DNA from: Ignavibacteria bacterium
GTDB lineage: Bacteria; Bacteroidota; Ignavibacteria; Kapaibacteriales; UBA4661
Reading direction: 5' to 3'
DNA: 64,000 nt
NCBI GenBank assembly: GCA_014654705.1
Contig: JACVZY010000081.1
Coordinates: forward strand, 124,001 to 188,000
Position numbers and translations under genes: made by a program. The number at the start of each line of letters is the position of its first letter. The first letter of the stretch is position 1. This document shows, piece after piece, positions 9,243-20,100 of this stretch. The notes beneath the pieces were generated by a model that had not been told where the DNA came from, made no database searches, and was given only the letters and a program-made list of their open reading frames with translations.

Positions 9243-11558
9243 AAGAATCAAGGATCAATGGAAAATAGTAATGATAGTGGTTATGGTCTGGCTGGCGGTG
9301 CGAAGTTCCAGCGCATAGACGCCCGAAGCAAGGTCAGCCGTGTTCAGTCGGAGCGCCTGCTCGCCTTGCGGGACTTCACCCTCGAACAACAATCGCCGAT
9401 GCCCCAGCATATCCACCACCTGTACCACCACGCCCGTCGCTTCCTTCACTCGCAACTGCACACTCACGTCCGCCGTACTCGGATTCGGCGCTACCGCAAT
9501 GACCTGTACCCGCGGTGTGTACAGCAACCGTACGCCACCACCGGCGTAGTTCAAGCCCAATACTCGGTAGTGTGTCGGTACCGATGCCGCCAGAGCCACC
9601 CCACCGACAACCGCGGAATCCACCCGCACGGTCGTGGTGGTCGCATTGCCCAATAAACCACGCAGACGAAGACGCAGCAATGCCGCCTTGCTGTCCTCCG
9701 ACGGTATCAGCGTGCGGTAGGTCAACCACACACTATCCTGCTTTCGCTCCACGCCTGATGCTAACGGCGATAACACCTCCACCAGCGTCGCATTGCCAAT
9801 CTTCACCCGCACCACGGCTTCCATCCCACGCTCCACGCCCTTCCGATTCGTGAGCATGATGGGCAGCTCCGCTTCGTCATTCGAGGCAAGCCTCACCGTG
9901 TCCGGCAGTGTCACCACGCCCGCGACTACCCGCGCTTGAAGCGGCAGCAGGAGCACTCGTCCGCAGGAGTCCGCCACGCGGAGTGTGTCCCGCTCCACAC
10001 CGCCCATGCCACCCGCAAAGCTCACCCGTGCTTGTGTCTGGCTGTTGCCCGGGAGCGGGTTCATTCCCAACGAGTCCACCACAAACACCCCCGCACGGAG
10101 CGGTAAACGAAAACCCTGCGCTATCGTGCCCGTGTTGACGATGCTCACCGTGCGGCTTGCAGGCGTGTTGGCAGTGAAGCCACCAAAGTCAACCGCCGAT
10201 GGAATCGCCTGTAAGCCCGAGGAATCCTTTCGTACGGTGATAGCAACGATAGCTTCCGGCATATTGGCGGCATTCGAGCGAATACGCACACGCGCCGTGA
10301 AGAGACCTGTTTGTGCCGTTCGTGCAGTGATGACGATACTGTCCCGTCCCGTCCGAGCGCTTAGGGTCATCATTCTGTTTTGTGGCGAGAAGATGGTCAC
10401 GATACCGTTCGGATTGTCGAGAACATCAATACTGCTCACCACCACATCATCCGTGCCGATGCTGGCAAGCCGAATGGTGAGCGTGGTGGTGTTCTCGCAG
10501 AGCAAGCGCGAGGATACATCCGCTACCTGCGCCAAGCGCGGCTCCTTGCGGACTTCGCCAACGACTGTCAGTGCGAGCGGGCGACTACACGCGGGCGCAA
10601 GTGTGGAAGCGCCCTGAAGCGGAACGAGGCGCTCGGCTGCAAATCCTGCTACACCACCACTGAAGCGCACCACCATGCTTGAACTTCCCTGCGGTGGGGT
10701 GATGACCGACTCAATGCGTTCAATACTGAAGGTCGTGTCGATGCGGAATGGCAAGGGTGCTTGCGGCGTCACGGAATTCGTCCACGTAAGCGGCACGGTT
10801 CCGGTGTTTCGTATCGTCAGGGTATCGAAGAGCGGCGTGTACTCTTCCACCGTTGTCAGGCGGCGGGGTGGTCGGGTGAGCAGAAAACCGACGGAATCTT
10901 TCCGCCCAATCAAGACCACCCGAATCTCGCCCGCGCGTGCGCTTGCGGTGTCATTCGTTTTCAGCACGAGCGTTGCGGTACGAGTACCCGTATCAAGCGC
11001 TTGAAAGAGGAAGTCCAGTTGGGTGATTGCTTGTGGCTTCAGTGTCAATGCGCCTAAGCGTATCGAATCTTTCGGGAAGTCAAACTTATTCTCGCCTTCG
11101 ACGGCAAACGCATTTATCCGTAAATCAGCATCGCCGTCGTTGGAAATGGTAATTGTGCTTTGGGTCTGGCTTGCGCACGACAGTGAAGCAAGGCGAACCG
11201 TATCGGGAATCACGATTCGTGGCTGGGGGTCGAGAACGCGGGCGGTGAGGTCGAAACGGGTTTGTGTGCTACAGGGATCATTCATCGGTATATTCAGTCT
11301 TGCCGCAACGGGCATTGCCTCGCGTCTTCCGAGAAAGCGCACCGTAGCTGTCGCGGAAGTTCCGGCAGGAACGGGATTGGGTTCGACGCGCTCAAGGATG
11401 AAATCGTCGGTCAAGGCTCGGGGGAGTGTCCACCGATAGGGCTCGGTGCCGTGGTTGACAAAGGTTACCGTCCGCGCTCGGCTTGCACCAAAGCTCACGT
11501 TCCCGAAGTCCAGTGCGGGCGGTTGCCAGGAGTATTGGAAGACGGTCTTTTGTCCGCG
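9243..11558 (-). repeat. 2316-bp identical repeat, copy 1 (C-terminal part of giant T9SS gene)
   Basis: Same protein and the same nested alternative-frame ORFs as 23682..25997 (offset 14439); both boundaries located by eye. Confidence 0.9.
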
Positions 11559-14552
11559 TAATCGCACGGTGCGAGATGACCGCACCGGGTCGTCTGATGC
11601 CAGCACCACCGCGCTTTCGGTCAGACCGCCCACCAACGGCGCAAACGTCAACGGGATGTCGAGAAACTCAAAAGGTTGGATTTCGATGTCTTGTTTTTTT
11701 GCACTCGTTTGGAATACTTCGTTCAGAATACCGACATTAAAGATGCGGAGAATTTTTCCACCCGTGTTCCGCACTCGCAGTGTTGCACCGCTGCTGGTCT
11801 CGCAGACGAGATGCCCAAAATCCAAGAGCGAATCTACTTCTAAGCGTGGGGTATTCGGAACAATTTCTGCTGTTATGAGTAACTGACTTGTCGTCATGCC
11901 ACACCGAAGCACAGTGGAGGAATCACTAAACACACCTTCCTTATCCGTCCGCAAGAATGTCACATACACCCGCCCTGAATCGCCGGGGGCGACCATTCTG
12001 GGAGCGATGCTGTCAACGCGAAAACTTCCGGCAGCGCTTTGGAATTGTTGCTCGTCCATTTGTCCGCCTGTTTGGAGTGGCGGCGTTTGAGAGAACATCT
12101 GTCCATCCCAAGAGAGCGGCAGGGTGCTGAGGTTGCGAAAGGACACGCTGGCACTGGTGATGGAGTTTTGCAAGACACGCGCAAAACTGAGACGCAGATT
12201 GGTGGGCGAAATGGCTAGGGTGTCCTTGCGTCCTGTGAGTGTTATCCTTTCCAGTTCTACGCCGCTTGTATCGGTGAATATCATTTGGGCGGTGCGGTTG
12301 CCGAAGCTGCTGGGGGTGAAGCGCACTTCAAGTTGGCGCGTGGGGCTGTTTGCTGGGAGAGAAATTTTCGTTGTTGTGGGTGGAATAGCCACGCCATCAA
12401 GTGAAATCAAGGAAAAATCCGAGGCATTTGCACCTGTGATGGTCGGCAAAGCAATCGTAAGATTTTTTACGGAGGTATTGGTAAGGGGAATCGTCATCGT
12501 GCTGGAAGCAGCGCCGCATTGAAGGGCAGGAAAAGGGACATTCGCCACACGGAGCGCACCACGAGGAAGAATAGTCCACAAAGAATCGGATATGTCTTCT
12601 TGGCAGGGGATTTGGTCAACGTTCACGCTGGCGATGAGGACGGTACTATCGGGAGCCGAATTATATGGATTTTGAGCAGGAAAAATAGTATTTCGAGAAA
12701 AAATTCTCGGACTATAGAGCAGAAGCCGCTTCCCATCAGAACTCCATTGCAAAGGAGTATTGAAAAAGGTTCGCTTTGAGGCAGCGTTTGTGTCATCAGG
12801 AAACGGCAATCGAAACGTCTGAAGGAGGCATCCTGTCTGTGCATCCCAAATGCCGACCGTATTGGTAATATTCTTTTCTGGAGATGTTGAAATATCTCGC
12901 CAGACAAACCCTGCAATATACCGACTATCAGGACTCCACGTTATACTAGATTTGGTGGGTGAGATATTATCTACATTCGCTACCCCCCAATTATACCAAC
13001 CAGTCCAACTTGACGAGCTTGTGCTAAAGTCGTAATTATTCACCCACCATCCCTGCATATTTCGTATTGTCGGTTGTATATCTCCGGTTTGTGCATCAAG
13101 TACCAAGCGCTTTGTAGCATCAATAAAAGAAGTAGGTGGTTCTACAAGATATTTCCGACTGTCGGCACTCCAATTTCCGCCATTCCAATTGTATGCTGTA
13201 AATAATCCAAAAGAAATACTGACCTTCTGCGTTTGCCCTGTGTATGTATTCACAAACAAGAATGTATGGTTTTGCTGACCGTTGCTCGGGGGCTGAACGA
13301 AAACAATCAAAGAATCATTGGGTGACCATGAATTGGCATTAGCAAAACCACCACCACCCCAAGCATAATTCCCCCAATTAGTTAAATTCGGAATAGTCCC
13401 AATAGTTCGTAGCACCGCATTATCTCGCGTGCTGTTAATAGTAATAAATTGTGAATTACATCCGATGCTATCATTGCTATAAGAGAGCCACCGCTCACCG
13501 TCATGGCTAATCTTACCATTAGTCCAGCCTCCCCAAAGAGAAGAATAGCAGCCAGTATTTTTTCCCCAGACGATCATCCCTGTTTGGAAAGGAGTATTGG
13601 AAAGCACACCCGTGCTTGCATCAAAGCGCATCATCACGGAGCGCAAGGTGTCGAATAAACCCGATGAATTTGGCAGATTAAAAAAATGATACTGAACCGA
13701 AATAAGAACTTCTTGCCCTGCGCCTGCCCATTGCATATTGGCAATACGAGTACGGTTGCCACGGATTGGTACAGATATGTTCCGAATCAGTGCTCCTGTT
13801 TGCGCATTATATATTCCAAACGTTGAATCACTTATCTGAGCGAGAAGTGATTTATTATCTGGATTCCAGCTTGAGAAGGTGCTTGTACCCTGTCCATAGC
13901 CACCACCCCAAGCGCCATAATACCATGGATAGTACCGAGGCGAAGAAATATCGGAAGTATAGGATGGCAGCGTGTAGAGAAATGCACCAGTTTTACCATC
14001 ACGAACTTGCACGGTAAATTTCTGCCATCCACCTAAGACACCACCACTACCTGCGAGAATGGGTTCAGACCAAGAACCTGCGAGAATTTTTGTACCATCA
14101 GGGCTAAAGTTTACCGATTCCATTGCTTGATAGCTATTGCCACTTGATGTAACTGCCAACTCGGAGTGTTTAACTTGAAACCGCACGAGCGACCTTCCCA
14201 CACTCTCCGTTGAATCCGCAGCCATGCCCGTCGCAAGAATAAGACACGAATCACTTGCTTCGTTGGGGATGGGCTTCCAGAGATATGAGCCGCCAAGCGC
14301 TCTGTCGGTGATGCGTTTCCATGACTTTCCACCATTAGTGCTATACTCCAAGCGCACCGGACGGGCAGAGTCTATACCCGTCCACTTGATAGTGTACTCG
14401 GAGCCTGATTGCAAGCGCTCTTTGCCGTTAGGCTGAAGAAGGCGTAACTGCTTGCTTGCAGGCAGGGTCTGCCCGAAGGAAATGACTGCAAAAACCGTCA
14501 ATTCGGCAAGGCAGCATACGAAGAGTAACCAGAAGGAGCGAACAGATTTCAT
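9255..14552 (-). CDS. Giant T9SS-secreted protein: PNGGE-type Ig-like domain, WD40/beta-propeller, choice-of-anchor D/ASPM repeats, C-terminal sorting domain
   Basis: LLQPNGKERLQSGSEYTIKW; repeated WSPDSR/WNPDNK blade motifs; many LDFGxVxxG...VxxxNxG repeats; IAVAPNPSTADVSVQL...GVYALELRT C-term. Confidence 0.9.
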   Translation of the reverse strand: MKSVRSFWLLFVCCLAELTVFAVISFGQTLPASKQLRLLQPNGKERLQSGSEYTIKWTGIDSARPVRLEYSTNGGKSWKRITDRALGGSYLWKPIPNEASDSCLILATGMAADSTESVGRSLVRFQVKHSELAVTSSGNSYQAMESVNFSPDGTKILAGSWSEPILAGSGGVLGGWQKFTVQVRDGKTGAFLYTLPSYTSDISSPRYYPWYYGAWGGGYGQGTSTFSSWNPDNKSLLAQISDSTFGIYNAQTGALIRNISVPIRGNRTRIANMQWAGAGQEVLISVQYHFFNLPNSSGLFDTLRSVMMRFDASTGVLSNTPFQTGMIVWGKNTGCYSSLWGGWTNGKISHDGERWLSYSNDSIGCNSQFITINSTRDNAVLRTIGTIPNLTNWGNYAWGGGGFANANSWSPNDSLIVFVQPPSNGQQNHTFLFVNTYTGQTQKVSISFGLFTAYNWNGGNWSADSRKYLVEPPTSFIDATKRLVLDAQTGDIQPTIRNMQGWWVNNYDFSTSSSSWTGWYNWGVANVDNISPTKSSITWSPDSRYIAGFVWRDISTSPEKNITNTVGIWDAQTGCLLQTFRLPFPDDTNAASKRTFFNTPLQWSSDGKRLLLYSPRIFSRNTIFPAQNPYNSAPDSTVLIASVNVDQIPCQEDISDSLWTILPRGALRVANVPFPALQCGAASSTMTIPLTNTSVKNLTIALPTITGANASDFSLISLDGVAIPPTTTKISLPANSPTRQLEVRFTPSSFGNRTAQMIFTDTSGVELERITLTGRKDTLAISPTNLRLSFARVLQNSITSASVSFRNLSTLPLSWDGQMFSQTPPLQTGGQMDEQQFQSAAGSFRVDSIAPRMVAPGDSGRVYVTFLRTDKEGVFSDSSTVLRCGMTTSQLLITAEIVPNTPRLEVDSLLDFGHLVCETSSGATLRVRNTGGKILRIFNVGILNEVFQTSAKKQDIEIQPFEFLDIPLTFAPLVGGLTESAVVLASDDPVRSSRTVRLRGQKTVFQYSWQPPALDFGNVSFGASRARTVTFVNHGTEPYRWTLPRALTDDFILERVEPNPVPAGTSATATVRFLGRREAMPVAARLNIPMNDPCSTQTRFDLTARVLDPQPRIVIPDTVRLASLSCASQTQSTITISNDGDADLRINAFAVEGENKFDFPKDSIRLGALTLKPQAITQLDFLFQALDTGTRTATLVLKTNDTASARAGEIRVVLIGRKDSVGFLLTRPPRRLTTVEEYTPLFDTLTIRNTGTVPLTWTNSVTPQAPLPFRIDTTFSIERIESVITPPQGSSSMVVRFSGGVAGFAAERLVPLQGASTLAPACSRPLALTVVGEVRKEPRLAQVADVSSRLLCENTTTLTIRLASIGTDDVVVSSIDVLDNPNGIVTIFSPQNRMMTLSARTGRDSIVITARTAQTGLFTARVRIRSNAANMPEAIVAITVRKDSSGLQAIPSAVDFGGFTANTPASRTVSIVNTGTIAQGFRLPLRAGVFVVDSLGMNPLPGNSQTQARVSFAGGMGGVERDTLRVADSCGRVLLLPLQARVVAGVVTLPDTVRLASNDEAELPIMLTNRKGVERGMEAVVRVKIGNATLVEVLSPLASGVERKQDSVWLTYRTLIPSEDSKAALLRLRLRGLLGNATTTTVRVDSAVVGGVALAASVPTHYRVLGLNYAGGGVRLLYTPRVQVIAVAPNPSTADVSVQLRVKEATGVVVQVVDMLGHRRLLFEGEVPQGEQALRLNTADLASGVYALELRTASQTITTIITIFH

Positions 14553-14594
14553 ACGTCAGTGAACAAAAAGGTTATTTGCGTGAGAATTTAGGAT

Positions 14595-16871
14595 TCATTG
14601 ATTCAGTGGTGTTTCCACAATCACGCGCACCGTGCGGCAGTAAAAGCGCCCTTCGGGAATAGCGTTGTCAAAGAGCAACTCGTCTTTGCCCACACCGCGC
14701 ACCACTACTTGTTCTGACGGATTCTCCTCGCCTGTGATAGTGCGGGCGATTTGCTTGGCACGCTCCAGCGAGAGTTTGCGGTCATATTCCGCCGTGCCGG
14801 TGCGGTCAGTATAGCCCACCACGGCAAGGTCGGAATACGGCTTGATGTGGGTTTTGATAAAGTCTATGGTAAATTGTTGCGCCTCACTTGTTCGGCTTTC
14901 GTTGAATTCAAAAAGCATCATGCTAAATTCCTCAAACTCCTTGTCTTTCCTTCTCTCGCGGCGTTTTTTCTGAACAGTAATTTGCTTAATAGGTAAAGAA
15001 ACCGCTTCCGACTGGGCGACATTTCCTTCGGCATCGGAGAGTTCGGGATTGATAATAAATGGCTCGGTCAGCAGCGCCAAATCTCGTCCTTGCATCCGTG
15101 CTTCTTTTGCAAAATCCCAATCAAGCGTTGGCGGTGGCGCACCCGCACTGTCGAACGTCCGCACGGTATCGCCTTTGTGCGTGATGGTAAGCCGCCATGA
15201 CCGAATTTCGCGCTCCGTCTCGGTGTGCGTCAGTATTCTTGCCGTTGGCGGCGATGCAGTCCGCACGGTATCTGCCACGATAAGCCATTCCAAGATTTCG
15301 GGCACAGAAGCGCTTATTTCCACGCGGCGATTTTCCTCGCTTTTGTCTGCCTCGGCAGATGGCAGCGAAGGCTTTTCGGAAAGATTACGCGCTTTGGTAC
15401 TAATCCGTTCCGGCGCAATACCCCACACATCGCATAAATACTGCTTTACCGCTTTTGCTCGTGCTTCGGACAGGGCAAGATTGCCTTTCTCAGCGCCAAC
15501 ATTTGCATTGCAACCCGTCAGCGTCAGTGTGGCTGTAGGAAGCCGCTTCATGCGCTCTCCCAGCACGTTCAGGATGTTGTGATAGAGTGTAAGGGCTTCG
15601 CCTTTTCGCAAACGAGTTGCCTGAAATGACGCGGCTTCTTCCCGCGTTAGCAGCACGTAGCGAGACGGTATTTCGGCAGAACGCTCGGCAAAAAACACAT
15701 AATTCAAAAGCGGAAAATACTTCTGCCCGATAATTTCTTCGATGCGGATTTCGGGAAGCGCTGTTTCTTTCCCATTCGCTTGCACGCCAAGCGCCGCAAT
15801 GGAAAAGCGCATGGCGGGTTTGCGGAGCACAATCTTCGTCGTGATAAGCGTGTCGGTGCGGCGTTGCAGCGATTTTATCGTCCTGAGATTTCCTGTCCAT
15901 ACCGTATCGCTGCCCCTGCCGACATTGCCAATAATGAGACTGTCGGGTAGGCTTGTCATAACAAGGCTTTCACGGGTTTTCACGATGCGAACGGTGTCTA
16001 TCCATTCATAGTGTTCGCGGCGCTCGGTTTGGCGTGGAAACTCATATTTGAGTGCTATTCCGGCACGAATTTGCGCCATGTTCCAAAAATTTCCCGATGA
16101 AAAGCCCTCCAGAATAGGATTGACACCAAGCATCCCAACTATCTCCGGCACAATCAGCACGCGCCCCGCAATGCCATCCGCACCAAGCGGCACGGGCAAT
16201 TCGTAGGCAAGACCACCAAGCGCGGAAAGCATAAAGCCCGCAAGCGGCAAATCGCCGGAAACGCTGGATGCTTTGAGCATGACAGGACCGGGGTCGCCGC
16301 GTTTATCATACACGGAGGATTGCACAAAAGTGCGTCCTTCCAACGGCACAGCACCCGCAAGCCCCAACGAAACAAGTACGTTCGGCAGAGGCTTCCATAG
16401 AGCAGTCGCTTCGGCACTTACTGTGGAAAGCGAGAAGGAAAGGGTATGCTCCAGAGTAGGGTAATACTCTTTCTGTGCATCATTCGGATCCAACGTAAGA
16501 GTACGTTGTGTGGCACGGAGTGTGCCGCCGTGCGAAGCAATCATTCCCCGGAGACCAAGCATGAAGGATTCATCAAATGGTATTTCCACAAGTGCGCCCA
16601 GCGTGAGGCTTGCAGTGAAGCCGCTTCTGAAAGACATATCATTTGGTATGTCAGGTGAAGTAATGTATGGGAGTGCAAAGGTTGTCCTGTAGCCCGGAAT
16701 AGTCGTAAAATTTGGTAGATGCAATGTAAAATTCCCACCGCCAAGTAACCCCACGCGTACAGTCGGCGGAATGGCTGGATTGACCGCCGTGCTGCTTTGC
16801 AGAAGTGTCTGCGCAGGCAAAATCGCAAGGGCATAAAAAGTGGTAATGAGAAAAAGGCTGGCAAAGCGCAT
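14595..16871 (-). CDS. Outer-membrane protein with N-terminal barrel-like region and two OmpA-like domains
   Basis: GYTDRTGTAEYDRKLSLERAKQIA C-terminal OmpA motif plus an internal OmpA-like block (LTLTGCNAN...LSEARAKAVKQYL...ENRRVEI); internal Met chosen for signal peptide MRFASLFLITTFYALAILPAQ (ORF track 16895). Confidence 0.87.
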   Translation of the reverse strand: MRFASLFLITTFYALAILPAQTLLQSSTAVNPAIPPTVRVGLLGGGNFTLHLPNFTTIPGYRTTFALPYITSPDIPNDMSFRSGFTASLTLGALVEIPFDESFMLGLRGMIASHGGTLRATQRTLTLDPNDAQKEYYPTLEHTLSFSLSTVSAEATALWKPLPNVLVSLGLAGAVPLEGRTFVQSSVYDKRGDPGPVMLKASSVSGDLPLAGFMLSALGGLAYELPVPLGADGIAGRVLIVPEIVGMLGVNPILEGFSSGNFWNMAQIRAGIALKYEFPRQTERREHYEWIDTVRIVKTRESLVMTSLPDSLIIGNVGRGSDTVWTGNLRTIKSLQRRTDTLITTKIVLRKPAMRFSIAALGVQANGKETALPEIRIEEIIGQKYFPLLNYVFFAERSAEIPSRYVLLTREEAASFQATRLRKGEALTLYHNILNVLGERMKRLPTATLTLTGCNANVGAEKGNLALSEARAKAVKQYLCDVWGIAPERISTKARNLSEKPSLPSAEADKSEENRRVEISASVPEILEWLIVADTVRTASPPTARILTHTETEREIRSWRLTITHKGDTVRTFDSAGAPPPTLDWDFAKEARMQGRDLALLTEPFIINPELSDAEGNVAQSEAVSLPIKQITVQKKRRERRKDKEFEEFSMMLFEFNESRTSEAQQFTIDFIKTHIKPYSDLAVVGYTDRTGTAEYDRKLSLERAKQIARTITGEENPSEQVVVRGVGKDELLFDNAIPEGRFYCRTVRVIVETPLNQ

Positions 16872-16937
16872 AAAATCTTGATGATATTCGAGCAACGTTG
16901 ATTTGATACAAGAGCGTAATGAGTTATTTATTCAAGT

Positions 16938-17049
16938 TAGGACTTTCGCAAAAAATTGGAGTGCGGAATTTATTCCGCATATTTACTGGTATTTTGCAGC
17001 ATTGCGGAATAAATTCCGCACTCCAAAGCTCTCACTTGCGAAAGTCCTA
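16938..17049. mobile_element. 112-bp MITE-like element with 14-bp perfect TIRs and 5-bp TSD
   Basis: TIR taggactttcgcaa at both ends; inner 24-bp inverted repeat ttggagtgcggaatttattccgca (16956-16979 / 17003-17026); flanking direct repeat caagt (16933-16937 and 17050-17054); no ORF. Confidence 0.82.
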
Positions 17050-17061
17050 CAAGTCAGAAAC

Positions 17062-17113
17062 AATCCCAGTAATCCTCCCAATCCCAACTAATCCCAGTCA
17101 GGAATCCCAGTCC
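17062..17113. repeat. Degenerate AATCCCA (GGGATT on coding strand) tandem repeats
   Basis: caatcccagtaatcctcccaatcccaactaatcccagtcaggaatcccagtcc read directly. Confidence 0.8.
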
Positions 17114-17114
17114 T

Positions 17115-20100
17115 TTACGGCATCACCACCACACGCCGCACCATGACGACCTCGCCCGCTTGCAAACGAACATGATACACGCCCGCCGCCCAGCCTGCTG
17201 TTGAAACCGACCATTCACCATCTGCCGACGCAGTGAATACAGCCGCTACGGTTCCTAGTGCATTCAGAATGGAAATCGTTGCGGCTTGTTTCGTTTCATA
17301 CCGCACGGTGAAGCCGCCCAATGCAGGATTGGGGCTAATGTCCAGAATTCGCGCGGTCGCTTGCTCTTCTCGTTCAGTGCCAAACGAAGTTCCAGCGCCA
17401 AACGTTGCCGGAGGCGCATCCACCAAGCGGAACTCGCCGCTCTGCGGAGTGAGCGTGATGGCAGGATTTGCCGCAAGCTGGCTGAACGTGAGCGGTGTGG
17501 TCTGCTGCACAGCAAGCGCAGCGCGGAAAGAAAGCGTCGTAAGCGGTATGTTTTCGTCCGGCGAACCGACAGTGAGCGAAAGCGGAATGAGCCGCTGCGA
17601 GCCGCTCACACTGCCCACGGGCGTAGGAGCGAGCGGGCGCAAAAGAGCGTAATAATATCCAAGCGTCGCGGAAATCGTTGTGCCAAGCGGAATAGGTCCC
17701 GTGCGGTTCTTGAGATAAATCGGTATTTGCACTGTCCCGCCTACCCGTGAGGTGAGCGTGGGCGCTTGCAGCGCGGCTGTGCGGATAACAGGCGTTTCAG
17801 TGCCGTTTCCTTGAATAGTCGCAGTAAGCGTTTGTGTTTCCGCCCCAATCACCATTTGTGCCGTGCGCCGACCCACAGCAGACGGGCGAAAGCGAAACGT
17901 GAGTGCAACGGTACTGTTTGCCGGAATCCTGAGCGGAAGCGCCGTTTGGCACGAGAAATCCTGTGCCTCAGCTAAACTCTGCGAGTTTTCAAAACGAATG
18001 GCATCCAGCGAAACGGCTTGGGCGTTGGGATTGGTGATGAATGCCTGCACGGTGGAATCTTTGAACGCGCTGACCACGACCGAACCCATATCAACCAATG
18101 GTCGCGCCGTGAGCGGCAGCATTATGCCTTCTCCAAAGAGACCCAGCGTGAGCGGTGCGAAAGAACCCGATGCGCCCTGCGCGGCGTAACGGAATTGTAC
18201 TTGCCCGCTTGTGCGCCCCAGCCGCGTGGGAGCAAAACGCAGCGTTATCGCCGCAGAGTCGCCCGGACGCAGCGTGTGAGAACTTGCAATACCGCTTGCG
18301 CCAACAGCACCAAAACTCTGTACAGAAAATTGCACGGCATCGGGCAAACCCAAACGCGGCGCAGAAAGCGTAAGCGTTGCCGCGCCAGTATTGCGCAGAA
18401 TAGCGGTGAAGGTAGTGTCTTTCGCTGTGCCTACCAGCACCCGCCCGAAGTCCAGCAACCGTGCGCTTTGCGTAAGGCTTGGCTGAATGCCCGTGCCTTG
18501 TATCGCAGTGCGTACCGTTTGGCTTTGGGTAACAAGAACGATGGTTGCCGTGCGCAAGCCAGCAGAGCGGGGACTGAAACGAAACTCCACGGCTTGCGAT
18601 GCTCCGGGCGCGACCGTAAATGGTGGCACACCCGACACCAGCGAAAACTCGCTTGCCTGTGCGCCCTCGAAGCGGATGCTGTCCACTCGCACAGGGTACG
18701 GCGTGGAGTTCACCACAAACGCCTGAACGACCGAATCTTTCTGCGCTCCGACGAGCGCCGCGCCCATGTCTATCGGCGTGGTGCTGTTGGTAGAAACGGC
18801 AAGCTGCGGCGCGACGATAGACCAGACGGAAGCGGAGGTGGAGACTTGGGCGTAGCGTGGGAGGGTGATGATTTTTGCAGTTGAATCAGAAAAGCCACCT
18901 TGCAATGCACCAGCTAGTGCGATTTTATTTCCATCGGGGCTATAAGTAGCACAAGAAATCCATGTTTGAATATTGGGAAAAGAATAATAACTTTTCAAAA
19001 TTTCTCCTGTAAAAGCATCTGCTATAAATGCGCCTCTACTATCTGTTGCAACCAATACTTGGGTACCTTCAGGGTTAAAAAAGATTGTGGCTCCTCCAAT
19101 AATGAGAGATGGAAAGTTTTTTAAGGATAAACTACAAATAGTGCTACCAGTAATAATATCAATAACTGACGCATTATTACTGGAATATGTCACTATGCCA
19201 ATTTTGGAATTTTGTGGGTCTATTGAAGCAAATGTTAGTAATGATGAATTTGGGCTGTTCAAAGTTTGAATTTCTGCACCAGTTTCTGCGTTCCAAATTT
19301 TGACAAAAGTACCACCTGCACCAATCACAAGTTTGTAATCTGGACTAAATGTAGCACTGCCTAGACCTTTAGGAGATTTGAAAGTACGTATTGTTTGTAA
19401 CGATATTGCATCAAGCACCACAGCATTTGAATCTGAAGGTACTAAGATATTATTTCCTGAATTATGAAAGAAAATTGTCCTTGATCCCCCTAAACGATTA
19501 GTTATAGAGTTATAGTTTCTAATGTCTATAGAATTAAGAAGAGTTTTACTGTCAATATCCCATAGTTTTATTCCTTTCTCGGAGTCATCGCTTGTAACAA
19601 TTTGCTTCCCGTTAGGATGAAATGAAGCCCAATAGGGTTCAAAGAATGGATTTGTAGAAGAATTAATAATGATTGATACAAGTTCACTACCAGTCCTTAC
19701 ATCCCAAATTTTTGCGGTTTTGTCCCTGCTAGTTGTAACAACTTTCGAGCCATCGAAACTGAATGAAATTGAAGCGATATCTCCCTTATGACCCTTTAAG
19801 TTAATAACATCAATATTTATCGTGTTTGACATCACCCGCATCAAACACTTCTCACTCGGCGTATTCGGAACATACCGCCACGCATAACGCAGCCCTGTTG
19901 CGCTGTCGGTGATAGTGCGCCACGTTCTGCCGCTGTCTATGCTGTATTGCAGACGCACGGTGTCGGTGGGCAGCACTCCTTCCCACGTGATGACGGTATC
20001 TGCGCCCGCAAGGAAGGTCTCACCGCCGTTGGGAGAAGTAATGCGCAGCGTGGGCTGCACGACAGGTACAGGCGGAAAACCGCCCGCAGCATAGAGCAGT

